Both the position numbers and the translations under genes were made by a program. The notes below the pieces were generated by a model. It searched no databases, was not told the origin of the DNA, and saw nothing but the letters and a program-made list of their open reading frames with translations. A stretch of 29,141 nt of DNA from CAYNFH01 sp964396385 (GTDB taxonomy: Bacteria > Armatimonadota > Chthonomonadetes > Chthonomonadales > CAJBBX01), in assembly GCA_964396385.1 (NCBI GenBank), contig CAYNFH010000052.1, positions 1-29,141 of the forward strand. The letters run 5' to 3'. Shown here piece by piece: positions 15,307 through 22,294 of this stretch (its first letter is position 1; each line of letters opens with the position of its first letter).

Positions 15307-16180
15307 CGTGGCGTTGCTCGCCGCGCTGGCGCTCGCGCCTGCCGCCCTGGCGCAGAACGCGGCCACGCCAGCTCAGCAGCCGGCCAAGCCGCCTCAAACG
15401 TCCCAGGCGACCCAGCAGCCGCCCGCGAAGGCAACCGAGGCCTACCGGATCCGCATTACAAACTCACAGTTTGGCGCGGTTGAGATCAGTACGGACACTG
15501 GCAAGAGCTGGCTTCTGGTCGCCCGTGTCAGTCGACCCGCCTCCATGACAGCCTCGGGTGGCAGCACACGGTGCGAGGTCATACGAAGCAATGAGTACGG
15601 CGCCGCGCTCAGCGTGGGAGACGGCCAGATACTCCGCGTCCTCCCCGAGTCGCGCCTGGCCGAGCGCGACCCGTCCGCCATCCTGGTCAATGTGCCGCTC
15701 ACTTCCGCCTTCTTCAAGGACTTGCTGCCTCCGGCCGGCTCCAACGTGCAGTCGCTTAGCCCCGGAAAGACGGAGCCGCTGGACCTCCCGGCATCCTATA
15801 GCCCGCGTGAGGACGACACGCTCCTCATAACGGTACGCGAGACCAGGCTGCCGCCGGAAAAGATCGGCGAATATGCGCGCGATGCCGCGACCAACTATCG
15901 GGACAGAGCCATTGCGTCCGTCCGCGCCCGCGGGGGGCACCCAACGGCGGGGGCGCTGTCCGTCATCGCGCGCCTCCCCAACGGAGATGTTCCCGCCGCT
16001 GTGACCTTCCTGGTGGACGGAGTCGTCGCTGCCATCATGAACCGGCCCCCGTTCGCCATCCAGTGGAACACCAGGGAGTGGGCCAACGGCGAGCACCTGG
16101 TGGAGGCCCGGGCCCTCAACTCCGCGGGAGTAACGGTCAGCCGCAAGCGGTCACTGGTAGTGGTGGACAATCCGAAATGA
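15293..16180 (+). CDS. Exported protein with C-terminal Ig-like domain, function unknown
   Basis: A 295-residue protein with a clear signal peptide (cleavage after ALA at 20), then an Ala/Pro/Gln-rich linker to about residue 45. A middle domain opens with YRIRITNSQFGAVEISTDTGKSW, resembling exported sugar-binding or BNR-like beta strands, but I do not recognise a family. The last 75 residues (VTFLVDGVVAAIMNRPPFAI, WNTREWANGEHLVEARALN) look like a bacterial Ig-like domain of the kind attached to secreted glycosidases. Its ATG lies 14 bases inside the end of the GHL10-like gene, so the two are translationally coupled and probably act together outside the cytoplasm. It ends the cluster. Confidence 0.75.
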   Translation: MRLTSVALLAALALAPAALAQNAATPAQQPAKPPQTSQATQQPPAKATEAYRIRITNSQFGAVEISTDTGKSWLLVARVSRPASMTASGGSTRCEVIRSNEYGAALSVGDGQILRVLPESRLAERDPSAILVNVPLTSAFFKDLLPPAGSNVQSLSPGKTEPLDLPASYSPREDDTLLITVRETRLPPEKIGEYARDAATNYRDRAIASVRARGGHPTAGALSVIARLPNGDVPAAVTFLVDGVVAAIMNRPPFAIQWNTREWANGEHLVEARALNSAGVTVSRKRSLVVVDNPK

Positions 16181-16183
16181 CTA

Positions 16184-16304
16184 GGCTTCGGGGTTCGGGC
16201 TTCAAGGTTCAGGATGGGCGGTCTGAAGTCAAGAGTCCGAATTCTGCCCGGCTCTTGGAGTGTGCATTTCCAGTTCCGAACCCCGAACCCTGAACCGCGA
16301 ACCC
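16184..16304. repeat. 4+4 inverted heptad repeat before the helicase gene
   Basis: Direct heptads GGCTTCG, GGGTTCG, GGCTTCA, AGGTTCA (16184-16211) are followed by a 65-base spacer and four heptads of the opposite sense, CGAACCC, CGAACCC, TGAACCG, CGAACCC (16277-16304). The arms are largely complementary. The element fills the whole gap, beginning 3 bases after the upstream stop and ending 5 bases before the helicase ATG, so it leaves no room for a normal ribosome site. Confidence 0.88.
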
Positions 16305-16309
16305 CGTTC

Positions 16310-18331
16310 ATGTCCGCAACGCTCTCCCTCCCGTCCCTCCACGACCTCCTGGACCCCGCCGGTCCCATCTCCGACGTCCTGCCCGGCTATGAGCTGCGCG
16401 AGGAGCAGCTGCGCGCAGCAACGGCCATCGAGGAGGCCCTTGCCACCGGGCGCCACTGCCTCATAGAGGCCGGCACCGGTGTGGGCAAGAGCCTGGCGTA
16501 CCTTCTCCCCGCTGTCCGCGCTATTGCGGAAGGCAAGAAGACCGTAATCTCCACGCACACCATTGCCCTCCAGACGCAGCTCATCGAGAAGGATATCCCC
16601 CGCGTATTGGAGCTGTTCCGCCGCGTCATGCCCGGCCTCAAGGTAAAGCCTGTCCTCATGAAGGGCCGTGGCAACTATCTCTGCCGGCAGGACCTGGATG
16701 CGGCTGAGGAGGATCTGTTCAAGCTCACCGATCCGCTCTTTCGCAAGCTCAAGCGGTGGGCGCGTAAGACGGAGACGGGAGACGCCGCGGACTTGCCCTT
16801 CACATACCCGGAGTGGTACGAGGTCGCTGCCAACCTGGACACGTGCAGGGGACAGGAGTGCCGGTACTATGACCGCTGCTTCTACTACCGGATGCGGCGG
16901 AACGCGCTGGACGCCAACCTCTTCGTGGTCAACCACGCCCTCTTCCTGAGCGACCTCTCTCTTCGCGCCATCGACCCGCAGAGCGCTATCCTCCCCCATT
17001 ACGACTACGTCGTATTTGACGAGGCGCACCACCTGGAGGAGGTTGCCACCAAGGTGTTCGGGGTGGAGATGAGCAATCGAAGGGTGCCGCGCTTCATCGA
17101 CCGCGTTCGCCGGACCCGCGGTCTCGACATCGATGGTACCAGCCTGGAGACCGCGGAGGCGCTGAGCGCGGAGCTGTTCCAGCTCTTTGAGACAGACCGC
17201 TCCGACTTCTTCTTTCACGACGTACTTGGCGAGACCGCGGAGGCCGCCGCGGCAGATTCGGCAACGCGCCTGGCCGCCAGCCTGGAAGGCGTGGTGACCG
17301 ATCTTACAAAGCAGGCGAAGGAGGCGGAGGACGCGCTAAAGGAGAGGCTGGAGGGGCTGGCCAGGATAGGCGCGCGCCTGCGGGAGGAGCTGAACACCCT
17401 GTTCTTTCATGACGACTCGGCGTACATTCGCTGGGGCGAGAACACGCTGGCGCGCCGGGCCGGCAGGGGCGGCATCCGCGACACCATCCGGACGCTGCAC
17501 TATACGCCCATCGAGGTTGGCGAGCGGCTGCGGGAGATGCTGTGGGAGAACGTCGACGCCGCCGTACTGACCTCTGCCACGCTCTCGAATTCCGGCGGCT
17601 TCTCGTATCTCCGCTCTCGCCTCGCCGTGCCGGAGGACGCCGTGGAGTGCGTGGTAGGCTCGCCGTTCGATTTCCGGTCGCAGGCCCTGCTCTACGTGCC
17701 CTGTAATCTGCCTTCGCCCAAGGCCGCGCCGGAGCAGCTATTCGCGGACGCCGCCGCGGCGGAGATCGAGCGACTCCTGGCGCTGACGGAGGGGCGGGCG
17801 TTCCTGCTTTTTACCTCGCGCCGGATGCTGAACGCCGTTTACGACCGCCTCAAGGATCGCCTGCCATACACCCTTTTCCGCCAGGGCGACCTCCCGCCCG
17901 GCCAGCTACTGGACGCGTTCCGGACGAGCGGCGACGGGTGCTTGTTCGGAGTTCAGTCATTCTGGGAGGGAGTAGACGTCCAGGGACAGGCGCTTTCCTG
18001 TGTGGTCATCGACCGGCTCCCCTTCGCGGTGCCGGACTCCCCCATAACGCGCGCCCGTACGGACGCCATCAAGGAGCGTGGAGGCGACTGGTTCACGGAG
18101 TTCAGCGTGCCGCAGGCGCAGATTCGGCTCAAACAGGGATTTGGCAGACTCATTCGAACCCGCCGGGACAGGGGCATCGTCTGCATCCTGGACACGCGCC
18201 TCATGACCATGCCCTACGGCCAGGAGTTCGTCCGCTACCTTCCCCCTGCCTCCCGCGCGAGCCTCTGGCCGCGTGTGGAGCGATTCTGGAATGCCGAAAG
18301 TGCCGCCTTGACGGACGCTAAAAGAGTATAG
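16310..18331 (+). CDS. dinG: DinG/XPD-type ATP-dependent DNA helicase (Fe-S superfamily 2)
   Basis: A 5'-3' helicase of the XPD/DinG group acting in DNA repair or R-loop and quadruplex removal. It has 673 residues. Walker A AGTGVGKS is at 54-61 and the DEAH box at 237-240 (VFDEAHH). Four Cys at 125, 179, 184 and 190 (YLCRQ, TCRGQEC, DRCFYY) have the spacing of the [4Fe-4S] cluster in this family. A coiled-coil Arch-like insertion follows (about 330-400), then the second helicase domain with VLTSATL, FTSRRML, FWEGVDVQG and motif VI QGFGRLIR. The start is the ATG at 16310; the longer frame would read through the repeat. No exonuclease domain is fused at the N-terminus, unlike Firmicute DinG. 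Confidence 0.93.
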   Translation: MSATLSLPSLHDLLDPAGPISDVLPGYELREEQLRAATAIEEALATGRHCLIEAGTGVGKSLAYLLPAVRAIAEGKKTVISTHTIALQTQLIEKDIPRVLELFRRVMPGLKVKPVLMKGRGNYLCRQDLDAAEEDLFKLTDPLFRKLKRWARKTETGDAADLPFTYPEWYEVAANLDTCRGQECRYYDRCFYYRMRRNALDANLFVVNHALFLSDLSLRAIDPQSAILPHYDYVVFDEAHHLEEVATKVFGVEMSNRRVPRFIDRVRRTRGLDIDGTSLETAEALSAELFQLFETDRSDFFFHDVLGETAEAAAADSATRLAASLEGVVTDLTKQAKEAEDALKERLEGLARIGARLREELNTLFFHDDSAYIRWGENTLARRAGRGGIRDTIRTLHYTPIEVGERLREMLWENVDAAVLTSATLSNSGGFSYLRSRLAVPEDAVECVVGSPFDFRSQALLYVPCNLPSPKAAPEQLFADAAAAEIERLLALTEGRAFLLFTSRRMLNAVYDRLKDRLPYTLFRQGDLPPGQLLDAFRTSGDGCLFGVQSFWEGVDVQGQALSCVVIDRLPFAVPDSPITRARTDAIKERGGDWFTEFSVPQAQIRLKQGFGRLIRTRRDRGIVCILDTRLMTMPYGQEFVRYLPPASRASLWPRVERFWNAESAALTDAKRV

Positions 18332-18396
18332 ACGGCGGTGACGGACGGCGGCAACACCGAATCGGCACCCTTTTGCAGAATTTTTTTCCCCGGCCC

Positions 18397-18425
18397 TTGA
18401 CAACTTGTTCCGCGCTCTGTAATAT
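18397..18425 (+). promoter_or_regulatory. Promoter of pseudopilin cassette 1
   Basis: TTGACA (18397-18402), a 17-bp spacer and TAATAT (18420-18425); transcription should start near 18432. The -35 context CCCTTGACAAC is identical to that of cassette 2, so both cassettes kept the same promoter along with the leader. A run of seven T lies just upstream (18381-18387), but no convincing terminator hairpin precedes it. Confidence 0.75.
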
Positions 18426-18431
18426 GCCCCT

Positions 18432-18572
18432 AACCGAACATTAAACCGTATTAACTATCGCCTCGCATAGACCTTCGATATCCCTGCGCACCCCGCCGCA
18501 AGGGAGTTGCCGATACCACTGCCGGTATCTTTTACGCGCCCCGCACGCCTCGCCCGCGTGCGGAGAAAGGAC
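18432..18572 (+). ncRNA. Structured leader RNA of cassette 1
   Basis: A 5' leader of about 140 bases that can be aligned to the leader at 21155-21290. Helix P2 pairs CCCTGCG (18482-18488) with CGCAAGGG (18497-18504, one bulged A). Helix P3 pairs GATACC (18512-18517) with GGTATC (18524-18529). Helix P4 pairs CCGCACGC (18541-18548) with GCGTGCGG (18556-18563). Unpaired conserved blocks are TAGACCTT (18468-18475) and AGTTGCC (18505-18511). The GAGAAAGGAC ribosome site begins right at the P4 end. P2 and P3 differ from the second copy by compensatory changes. An alternative helix ACGCG (18534-18538) with CGCGT (18555-18559) would exclude P4. It matches no riboswitch class I know. Confidence 0.72.
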
Positions 18573-18578
18573 TATGCC

Positions 18579-19406
18579 ATGAAGCGGATGAGTAAACCAC
18601 CTGGATTCACCCTGATCGAGTTACTCGTCGTGATCGCTATTATCGCGATCCTGGCCGCTATTCTCTTCCCCGTGTTTGCCCAGGCGCGCGAGCGTGCCCG
18701 CATGACGTCCTGCGTTTCTAACATGCGTCAACTCGGCCTGGGGCTGCGCATGTACGGACAGGACTATGACGAAAGCTTTCCCGCGATCCGTTTTGTAGAT
18801 ACGGACGCGCGGGGACACTTCCCCTACGGCTGGCGCAACGTAATCTATCCCTACACAAAGAGCAAGCAGATCCTGTCATGTCCTTCCAACCCCAAGAGTA
18901 AGCCGGCAGGACCTGGAACCAACATTAACAGCGAAGGGAGCAACCTCAACGGAGAGGGCTGGCAGTCTGAGCCAGACAAGATGATGCCGCGCGGCTACGG
19001 GATGAATAGCTGCACCAATAGCTGGTGGCCCGCGACGAATCGTCGCTGGTCGCTCCTGAGAGACGCCAGACTCTCGCGTCCGGCGAGCACCATTGCCATT
19101 GGGGAGATGCAGTGGGAACACAATGACGTTCATGCAAGCTGGATGTGGGGCGAGGGATGCAACACACGGAACCCGGGCCTTTATCAGCACATGGGCGGGA
19201 CTCCGCCCAAGGGACCAGGGACGCCCGCTGTCTTCACTTACTGGGACGGACATGCCAAGACGAGCAAGTGGGGCCCCACCGCCTTCCCGGTGGACAAAAA
19301 CCAGTGGCAACTGGATGAGCCCACAGCCGGTCAGAAGGTCATCCCGTGCCCCGGGTTTACGGACAACCCGGGCACCCGCACAGGCCCTTGTGACATGTAT
19401 CGGTAG
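18579..19406 (+). CDS. Pseudopilin-like protein with type IV prepilin N-terminus (cassette 1)
   Basis: A 275-residue protein with a prepilin signal: short basic leader, PPG then Phe10, the Glu5-equivalent at Glu14 (FTLIEL), one long hydrophobic helix, and the LFPVFAQARERAR continuation typical of Armatimonadota. A prepilin peptidase should cleave after Gly9. The SCVSNMRQLGLGLRMYGQDYDE segment and the late YWDGHAK motif match the DUF1559-like / H-x9-DG pseudopilin group. The start is the ATG at 18579, with AAGGA seven bases upstream and a leader peptide of the same length as in the second copy. No pilus assembly genes lie in the window, so the role (pilus minor subunit, secretion, surface layer) is open. 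Confidence 0.9.
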   Translation: MKRMSKPPGFTLIELLVVIAIIAILAAILFPVFAQARERARMTSCVSNMRQLGLGLRMYGQDYDESFPAIRFVDTDARGHFPYGWRNVIYPYTKSKQILSCPSNPKSKPAGPGTNINSEGSNLNGEGWQSEPDKMMPRGYGMNSCTNSWWPATNRRWSLLRDARLSRPASTIAIGEMQWEHNDVHASWMWGEGCNTRNPGLYQHMGGTPPKGPGTPAVFTYWDGHAKTSKWGPTAFPVDKNQWQLDEPTAGQKVIPCPGFTDNPGTRTGPCDMYR

Positions 19407-19414
19407 GCTCTGAG

Positions 19415-19463
19415 CCGGCTCGGTCTCCCAGAACCCTGCCAGGTAGCTGGCAGACCGGGCCGG
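19415..19463 (+). other. Strong hairpin after pseudopilin gene 1
   Basis: Outer stem CCGGCTCGGT (19415-19424) with ACCGGGCCGG (19454-19463), ten pairs including one G-T. Inner stem CTGCCAG (19436-19442) with CTGGCAG (19447-19453) and a GTAG loop. It starts 9 bases after the pseudopilin stop and lacks a U-tract. A hairpin at the same place follows pseudopilin 2. It may stabilise the pseudopilin mRNA or reduce read-through. Confidence 0.75.
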
Positions 19464-19502
19464 CGAGACATTTCTGTCGCCTGAGGTCCAAAGGAACAGT
19501 CG

Positions 19503-19697
19503 ATGAGACAAAATATCCCTGTGCCGGTCGCCGTCCTTGCCGTTGCCATCGTCGCGGTCCTCGCCGGGCTGATACTTTGGAGTCACTTGAGCGCGAGGCC
19601 CCAAGCCGCCCCCGCGGAGGCGAGCAGCCCCAATGCACAGAGTGCGTACCAGAGCCACCTGTCCGATGGAGCCTCCTCTGAAGGCGGAGGACATTAG
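19503..19697 (+). CDS. Small single-TM protein ending in GGH (cassette 1)
   Basis: A 64-residue protein: a short N-terminus (MRQNIPVP), one hydrophobic helix at about 7-27 ending in LILW, then a Pro/Ala/Ser-rich hydrophilic tail ending GGGH. AAAGGAA 8-14 bases upstream is a good ribosome site. The equivalent protein of cassette 2 (22295-22498) has the same size, a similar VP...LLW helix and also ends in GGH, which shows that the reading frame is real. The topology is probably N-in with the tail in the periplasm. I do not recognise a named family. The GGH end could bind metal or be a recognition tag (speculative). Confidence 0.78.
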   Translation: MRQNIPVPVAVLAVAIVAVLAGLILWSHLSARPQAAPAEASSPNAQSAYQSHLSDGASSEGGGH

Positions 19698-19706
19698 CAA
19701 TTCGGT

Positions 19707-20948
19707 ATGGCCTCTTCCGGCAAGACAAATAATCGGCTCGCGGGTCTGCCCTTGCGCCTGACCCGGACGGCTACGCTGGGCGCTCTGGTGGCGGTAGCAG
19801 CCGTGGCGTGGGCAGTCGTTCTGGCGTCGCAGCGGAGCCGCGCCCCGTTCCTCGCGCACGTGCACGCGGCGCAGCAGTACGTGCTTGAGGCGCGGGGAAT
19901 CCAGGCGGAGCATGAGTGGCTGGAGGCGGTTCGCCTCGACCCGCGGAATCCCGAGCTGTGGAACGCACTTGGCGAGTTTTACAGCTCTACCGGCACGTGG
20001 GTCAAGGCCACGATGGCATTCGAGGAGCTGGCTCAACTGCTTCCGGGGAGCCCGGACGTGGACTCTAAGGTTGCGGCCTGTGCGCTCGCCGCCGGGGACG
20101 AAGTGCGCGCCCTCAAGTATGCCGAGGCGGAGATCTCGCGGAACCCAAATGACGTGACCTCCCTCGCTATCGCGGCAACCCTTCTGGCGAAATCTGGCGA
20201 AGAGCGCCGCCGGCTGGAATACAAGCGCCGGCTGGTCCAATTGGAGCCGAACGAGCCGGACTTCGCACTCCTGCTCGCCCAGGAGCTGACCGATCTGAAC
20301 CGCTACGAGGAAGCGCGCCCGCTTCTAGAGCGCCTGATCCGCACGAACGCCGACGCCGCGCAGGCCTATGCACTGCGCGGCGTCGGCTTCCTAAACGAGG
20401 ATCCATCTCCGGCCGGACTGGCGCGGGCAGAAGCCGACTTCCGAGAGTCCTGTCAACTGGACCCACGGGCCGCTTTCCCGCGTTACAACCTGGGCAAGCT
20501 CTACATGCGCCGAGGCGAGCCGGCGAAGGCGGTGCACTATCTGGGCCAGGCAGCTTCGCTCCTTTCGAGCAGACCGGATATCTACTATGAGCTTGCGGCA
20601 GCGCTGGAGAAGTCAGGCAAACCGATGCTCGCGGCGAAGGCGCGTGCGCGCTTCACGCTGCTGCGGGATGAGATAGACGAACTCGGGGCGCTCGAGAAGC
20701 GATGTTCGCTCCCGCCTCCGAGCTTTGACTTACATCTAAGAGCGGGACTTCTTTCGTTGAAGCAGGGAAGCTTGAAGGAGGCGCGGTTCTACCTGGAGAA
20801 GGCTGACACAATTCGACCCGGAGATCCACGCGTTCAAACCGCCCTCCGACGGGTCGAGGCCCTCTCGGAGCCCGCCCTCATCCAGAATGCTGACCGCTAT
20901 CGCGCGGCCGCCCTCGCGGTGGCCCGTGCGTCGCGCAACGGTTTCTAG
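19707..20948 (+). CDS. Membrane-anchored TPR protein (cassette 1)
   Basis: A 413-residue protein with one N-terminal transmembrane helix (about 20-42) and a long periplasmic helical-repeat region. TPR units are recognisable, for example AEHEWLEAVRLDPRNPELWNALG and AEADFRESCQLDPRAAFPRYNLGKLYMRRGEPAKAVHYL. Leu/Ala-rich helices continue to the end. TPR arrays act as protein-binding scaffolds. It is clearly paralogous to the protein at 22524-23747: AYALRGVGFLNEDPSPAGLA here against AYSLRGLASLDEDQSPEGLA there. It starts 9 bases after the small protein and has no clear ribosome site of its own, so translational coupling is likely. Confidence 0.85.
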   Translation: MASSGKTNNRLAGLPLRLTRTATLGALVAVAAVAWAVVLASQRSRAPFLAHVHAAQQYVLEARGIQAEHEWLEAVRLDPRNPELWNALGEFYSSTGTWVKATMAFEELAQLLPGSPDVDSKVAACALAAGDEVRALKYAEAEISRNPNDVTSLAIAATLLAKSGEERRRLEYKRRLVQLEPNEPDFALLLAQELTDLNRYEEARPLLERLIRTNADAAQAYALRGVGFLNEDPSPAGLARAEADFRESCQLDPRAAFPRYNLGKLYMRRGEPAKAVHYLGQAASLLSSRPDIYYELAAALEKSGKPMLAAKARARFTLLRDEIDELGALEKRCSLPPPSFDLHLRAGLLSLKQGSLKEARFYLEKADTIRPGDPRVQTALRRVEALSEPALIQNADRYRAAALAVARASRNGF

Positions 20949-21119
20949 CCCGGCGCGCACCGAAGTGCCTCCATGCAAGCCGGCTTCTGTCTGGCAGCCA
21001 CCAACGCGATTGACTACGTCCGCCTGGAAAAGAGCGGCCCTTGTTGAGAGACAAGTAGATATAGACGGGATCCATCCGCATCGGTTACGTCGAATCGCGA
21101 AAATAGTTGCGGCAGACCC
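20949..21119. other. Intergenic stretch before cassette 2 promoter
   Basis: Together with the promoter and leader that follow, this makes a gap of about 350 bases without a gene. Within 20949-21119 I see only a small hairpin, CTTGT (21040-21044) with ACAAG (21051-21055), not followed by a U-tract. No coding region or repeat array can be supported. Confidence 0.5.
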
Positions 21120-21148
21120 TTGACAACGCCCGGACGGGTCGCTATCAT
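21120..21148 (+). promoter_or_regulatory. Promoter of pseudopilin cassette 2
   Basis: TTGACA (21120-21125), a 17-bp spacer and TATCAT (21143-21148), five of six matches to the -10 consensus. The start site should be near 21155, immediately ahead of the first leader helix. The upstream context CCCTTGACAAC is the same as in cassette 1. Confidence 0.8.
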
Positions 21149-21154
21149 TGCGCA

Positions 21155-21290
21155 AATACAGCATTAACGTCTGTTAATGCCATTCGCGTAGACCTTCCGT
21201 TTCCCACGGAGCCCGCCGTGGGGAGTTGCCGGTACAAGTGCTGGTACCAATCACGCGTCCCGCACGCTTCGACGCGTGCGGAGAAAGGAC
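21155..21290 (+). ncRNA. Structured leader RNA of cassette 2
   Basis: Aligned throughout with the leader at 18432-18572. P1 is a perfect hairpin, GCATTAAC (21161-21168) with GTTAATGC (21173-21180); in copy 1 only TTAA/TTAA remains. P2 pairs CCCACGG (21203-21209) with CCGTGGG (21216-21222). P3 pairs GGTAC (21231-21235) with GTACC (21244-21248). P4 pairs CCGCACGC (21260-21267) with GCGTGCGG (21274-21281). Compared with copy 1, P2 shows T-A to A-T, G-C to C-G and C-G to G-C, and P3 shows A-T to G-C: both sides of each pair changed together. An exclusive alternative helix, CACGCG (21252-21257) with CGCGTG (21273-21278), is also possible. Confidence 0.76.
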
Positions 21291-21296
21291 TTCTCC

Positions 21297-22193
21297 GTGA
21301 AACGCGAGCACCAACCACCTGGATTTACTCTGATCGAACTGCTCGTGGTGATAGCCATCATCGCGATCCTCGCAGCTATCCTCTTCCCCGTTTTTGCTCA
21401 AGCGCGCGAGAGCGCGCGGTCTGTGTCCTGCCTCTCCAACATGAAGCAGATCGGGCTTGCTCTGCGCATGTATGGCCAGGATTTCGACGAGAAGTACCCC
21501 AACATCCGCATCTGGGCGCCAGACAGCGGTGACCTGAACAAGGGTCTCATCTGGAAAAACGTCGTCCAGCCGTACATCAAGAACAAGGGCGTGTACCGGT
21601 GTCCGTCGAACCGGTATGCCCTGGGTACGCCAGGCGACAAGGCCAGCCAGAACCCCAACGGGCAGGGCGAGGGCTGGATGTTCGAGCCGGATGCTGTGAT
21701 GCCTGTCGGCTACTCCATGAACAGCACCGTCACGACCTGGCTTCCGGCCAACTACGCTACGGACTGGGGAGCCAGTTCATGGACCAAGACCGATCCCCTT
21801 TCAGACGCACAGCTTGTCAGGCCGGCCGACACTATCGCGGTGGGCGAAGTCGCCTGGGATGACGCCGACGTTCACATCGGCTGGGCTGGAACGGACAGTC
21901 ACACGCCGGACTCCGGAAACGGGTGCGACGGCGGTGACAACACTACTACAGAGCCGCACAAGGGGCTGATGGGACATCGCGGAACCTATCCCAATGGCCC
22001 CTCCAAGCAGGCCAACTTCATCTTCTGGGATGGCCACGCCAAGAACCGCCATTGGGCCCAGACCGTCCTCCCGCTAACCAAGAACGAGTGGTCCCTGGAT
22101 CCCTCTTCGGACGTCGACCCAGTGAAGAACCTTGTGAACTATGCCTGGGGCGACCAGCGCCACATTGTGGACGTCTGCTACACCCTCAAGTAG
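21297..22193 (+). CDS. Pseudopilin-like protein with type IV prepilin N-terminus (cassette 2)
   Basis: A 298-residue paralogue of the protein at 18579-19406. The GTG at 21297 is the likely start: it follows GAGAAAGGAC at normal spacing and gives a prepilin leader (MKREHQPPG) of exactly the same length as copy 1. Cleavage after Gly9 leaves Phe10 first and Glu14 at position 5. The helix, LFPVFAQARESAR, SCLSNMKQIGLALRMYGQDFDE and the late FWDGHAKNRHW motif are shared with copy 1, while the middle has diverged and is about 20 residues longer. Same inferred role as a pseudopilin of uncertain assembly. Confidence 0.9.
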   Translation: MKREHQPPGFTLIELLVVIAIIAILAAILFPVFAQARESARSVSCLSNMKQIGLALRMYGQDFDEKYPNIRIWAPDSGDLNKGLIWKNVVQPYIKNKGVYRCPSNRYALGTPGDKASQNPNGQGEGWMFEPDAVMPVGYSMNSTVTTWLPANYATDWGASSWTKTDPLSDAQLVRPADTIAVGEVAWDDADVHIGWAGTDSHTPDSGNGCDGGDNTTTEPHKGLMGHRGTYPNGPSKQANFIFWDGHAKNRHWAQTVLPLTKNEWSLDPSSDVDPVKNLVNYAWGDQRHIVDVCYTLK

Positions 22194-22203
22194 CATGCCG
22201 AAA

Positions 22204-22242
22204 CGGCCGGCAGGGGCCTCCCCGCGGAGCTCCTGCCGGTCG
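22204..22242 (+). other. Strong hairpin after pseudopilin gene 2
   Basis: CGGCCGGCAGG (22204-22214) pairs with CCTGCCGGTCG (22232-22242) over 11 bp with one G-T pair. A small inner CTCC/GGAG stem is also possible. It begins 10 bases after the pseudopilin stop and has no U-tract. Its sequence differs from the hairpin at 19415-19463, but position and strength are the same. Confidence 0.75.
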
Positions 22243-22294
22243 GCACCAGGTGCGTCCATCAGACCTCATTCACGCCTCGGGAGGGCGGTTTTCC

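Noticed and set aside
18432..18572. Known c-di-GMP (GEMM) or cobalamin riboswitch
   Set aside because: A CCACTGCCGG stretch briefly suggested a cobalamin box, and the surface-gene context suggested GEMM, but the conserved cores of those classes and their helix order are missing.
18579..22193. Major type IV pilin operon
   Set aside because: The proteins carry prepilin signals, but no PilB, PilC, PilD or PilQ homologue is present. The late DGHAK motif points to the DUF1559-like pseudopilin group rather than a major pilin.
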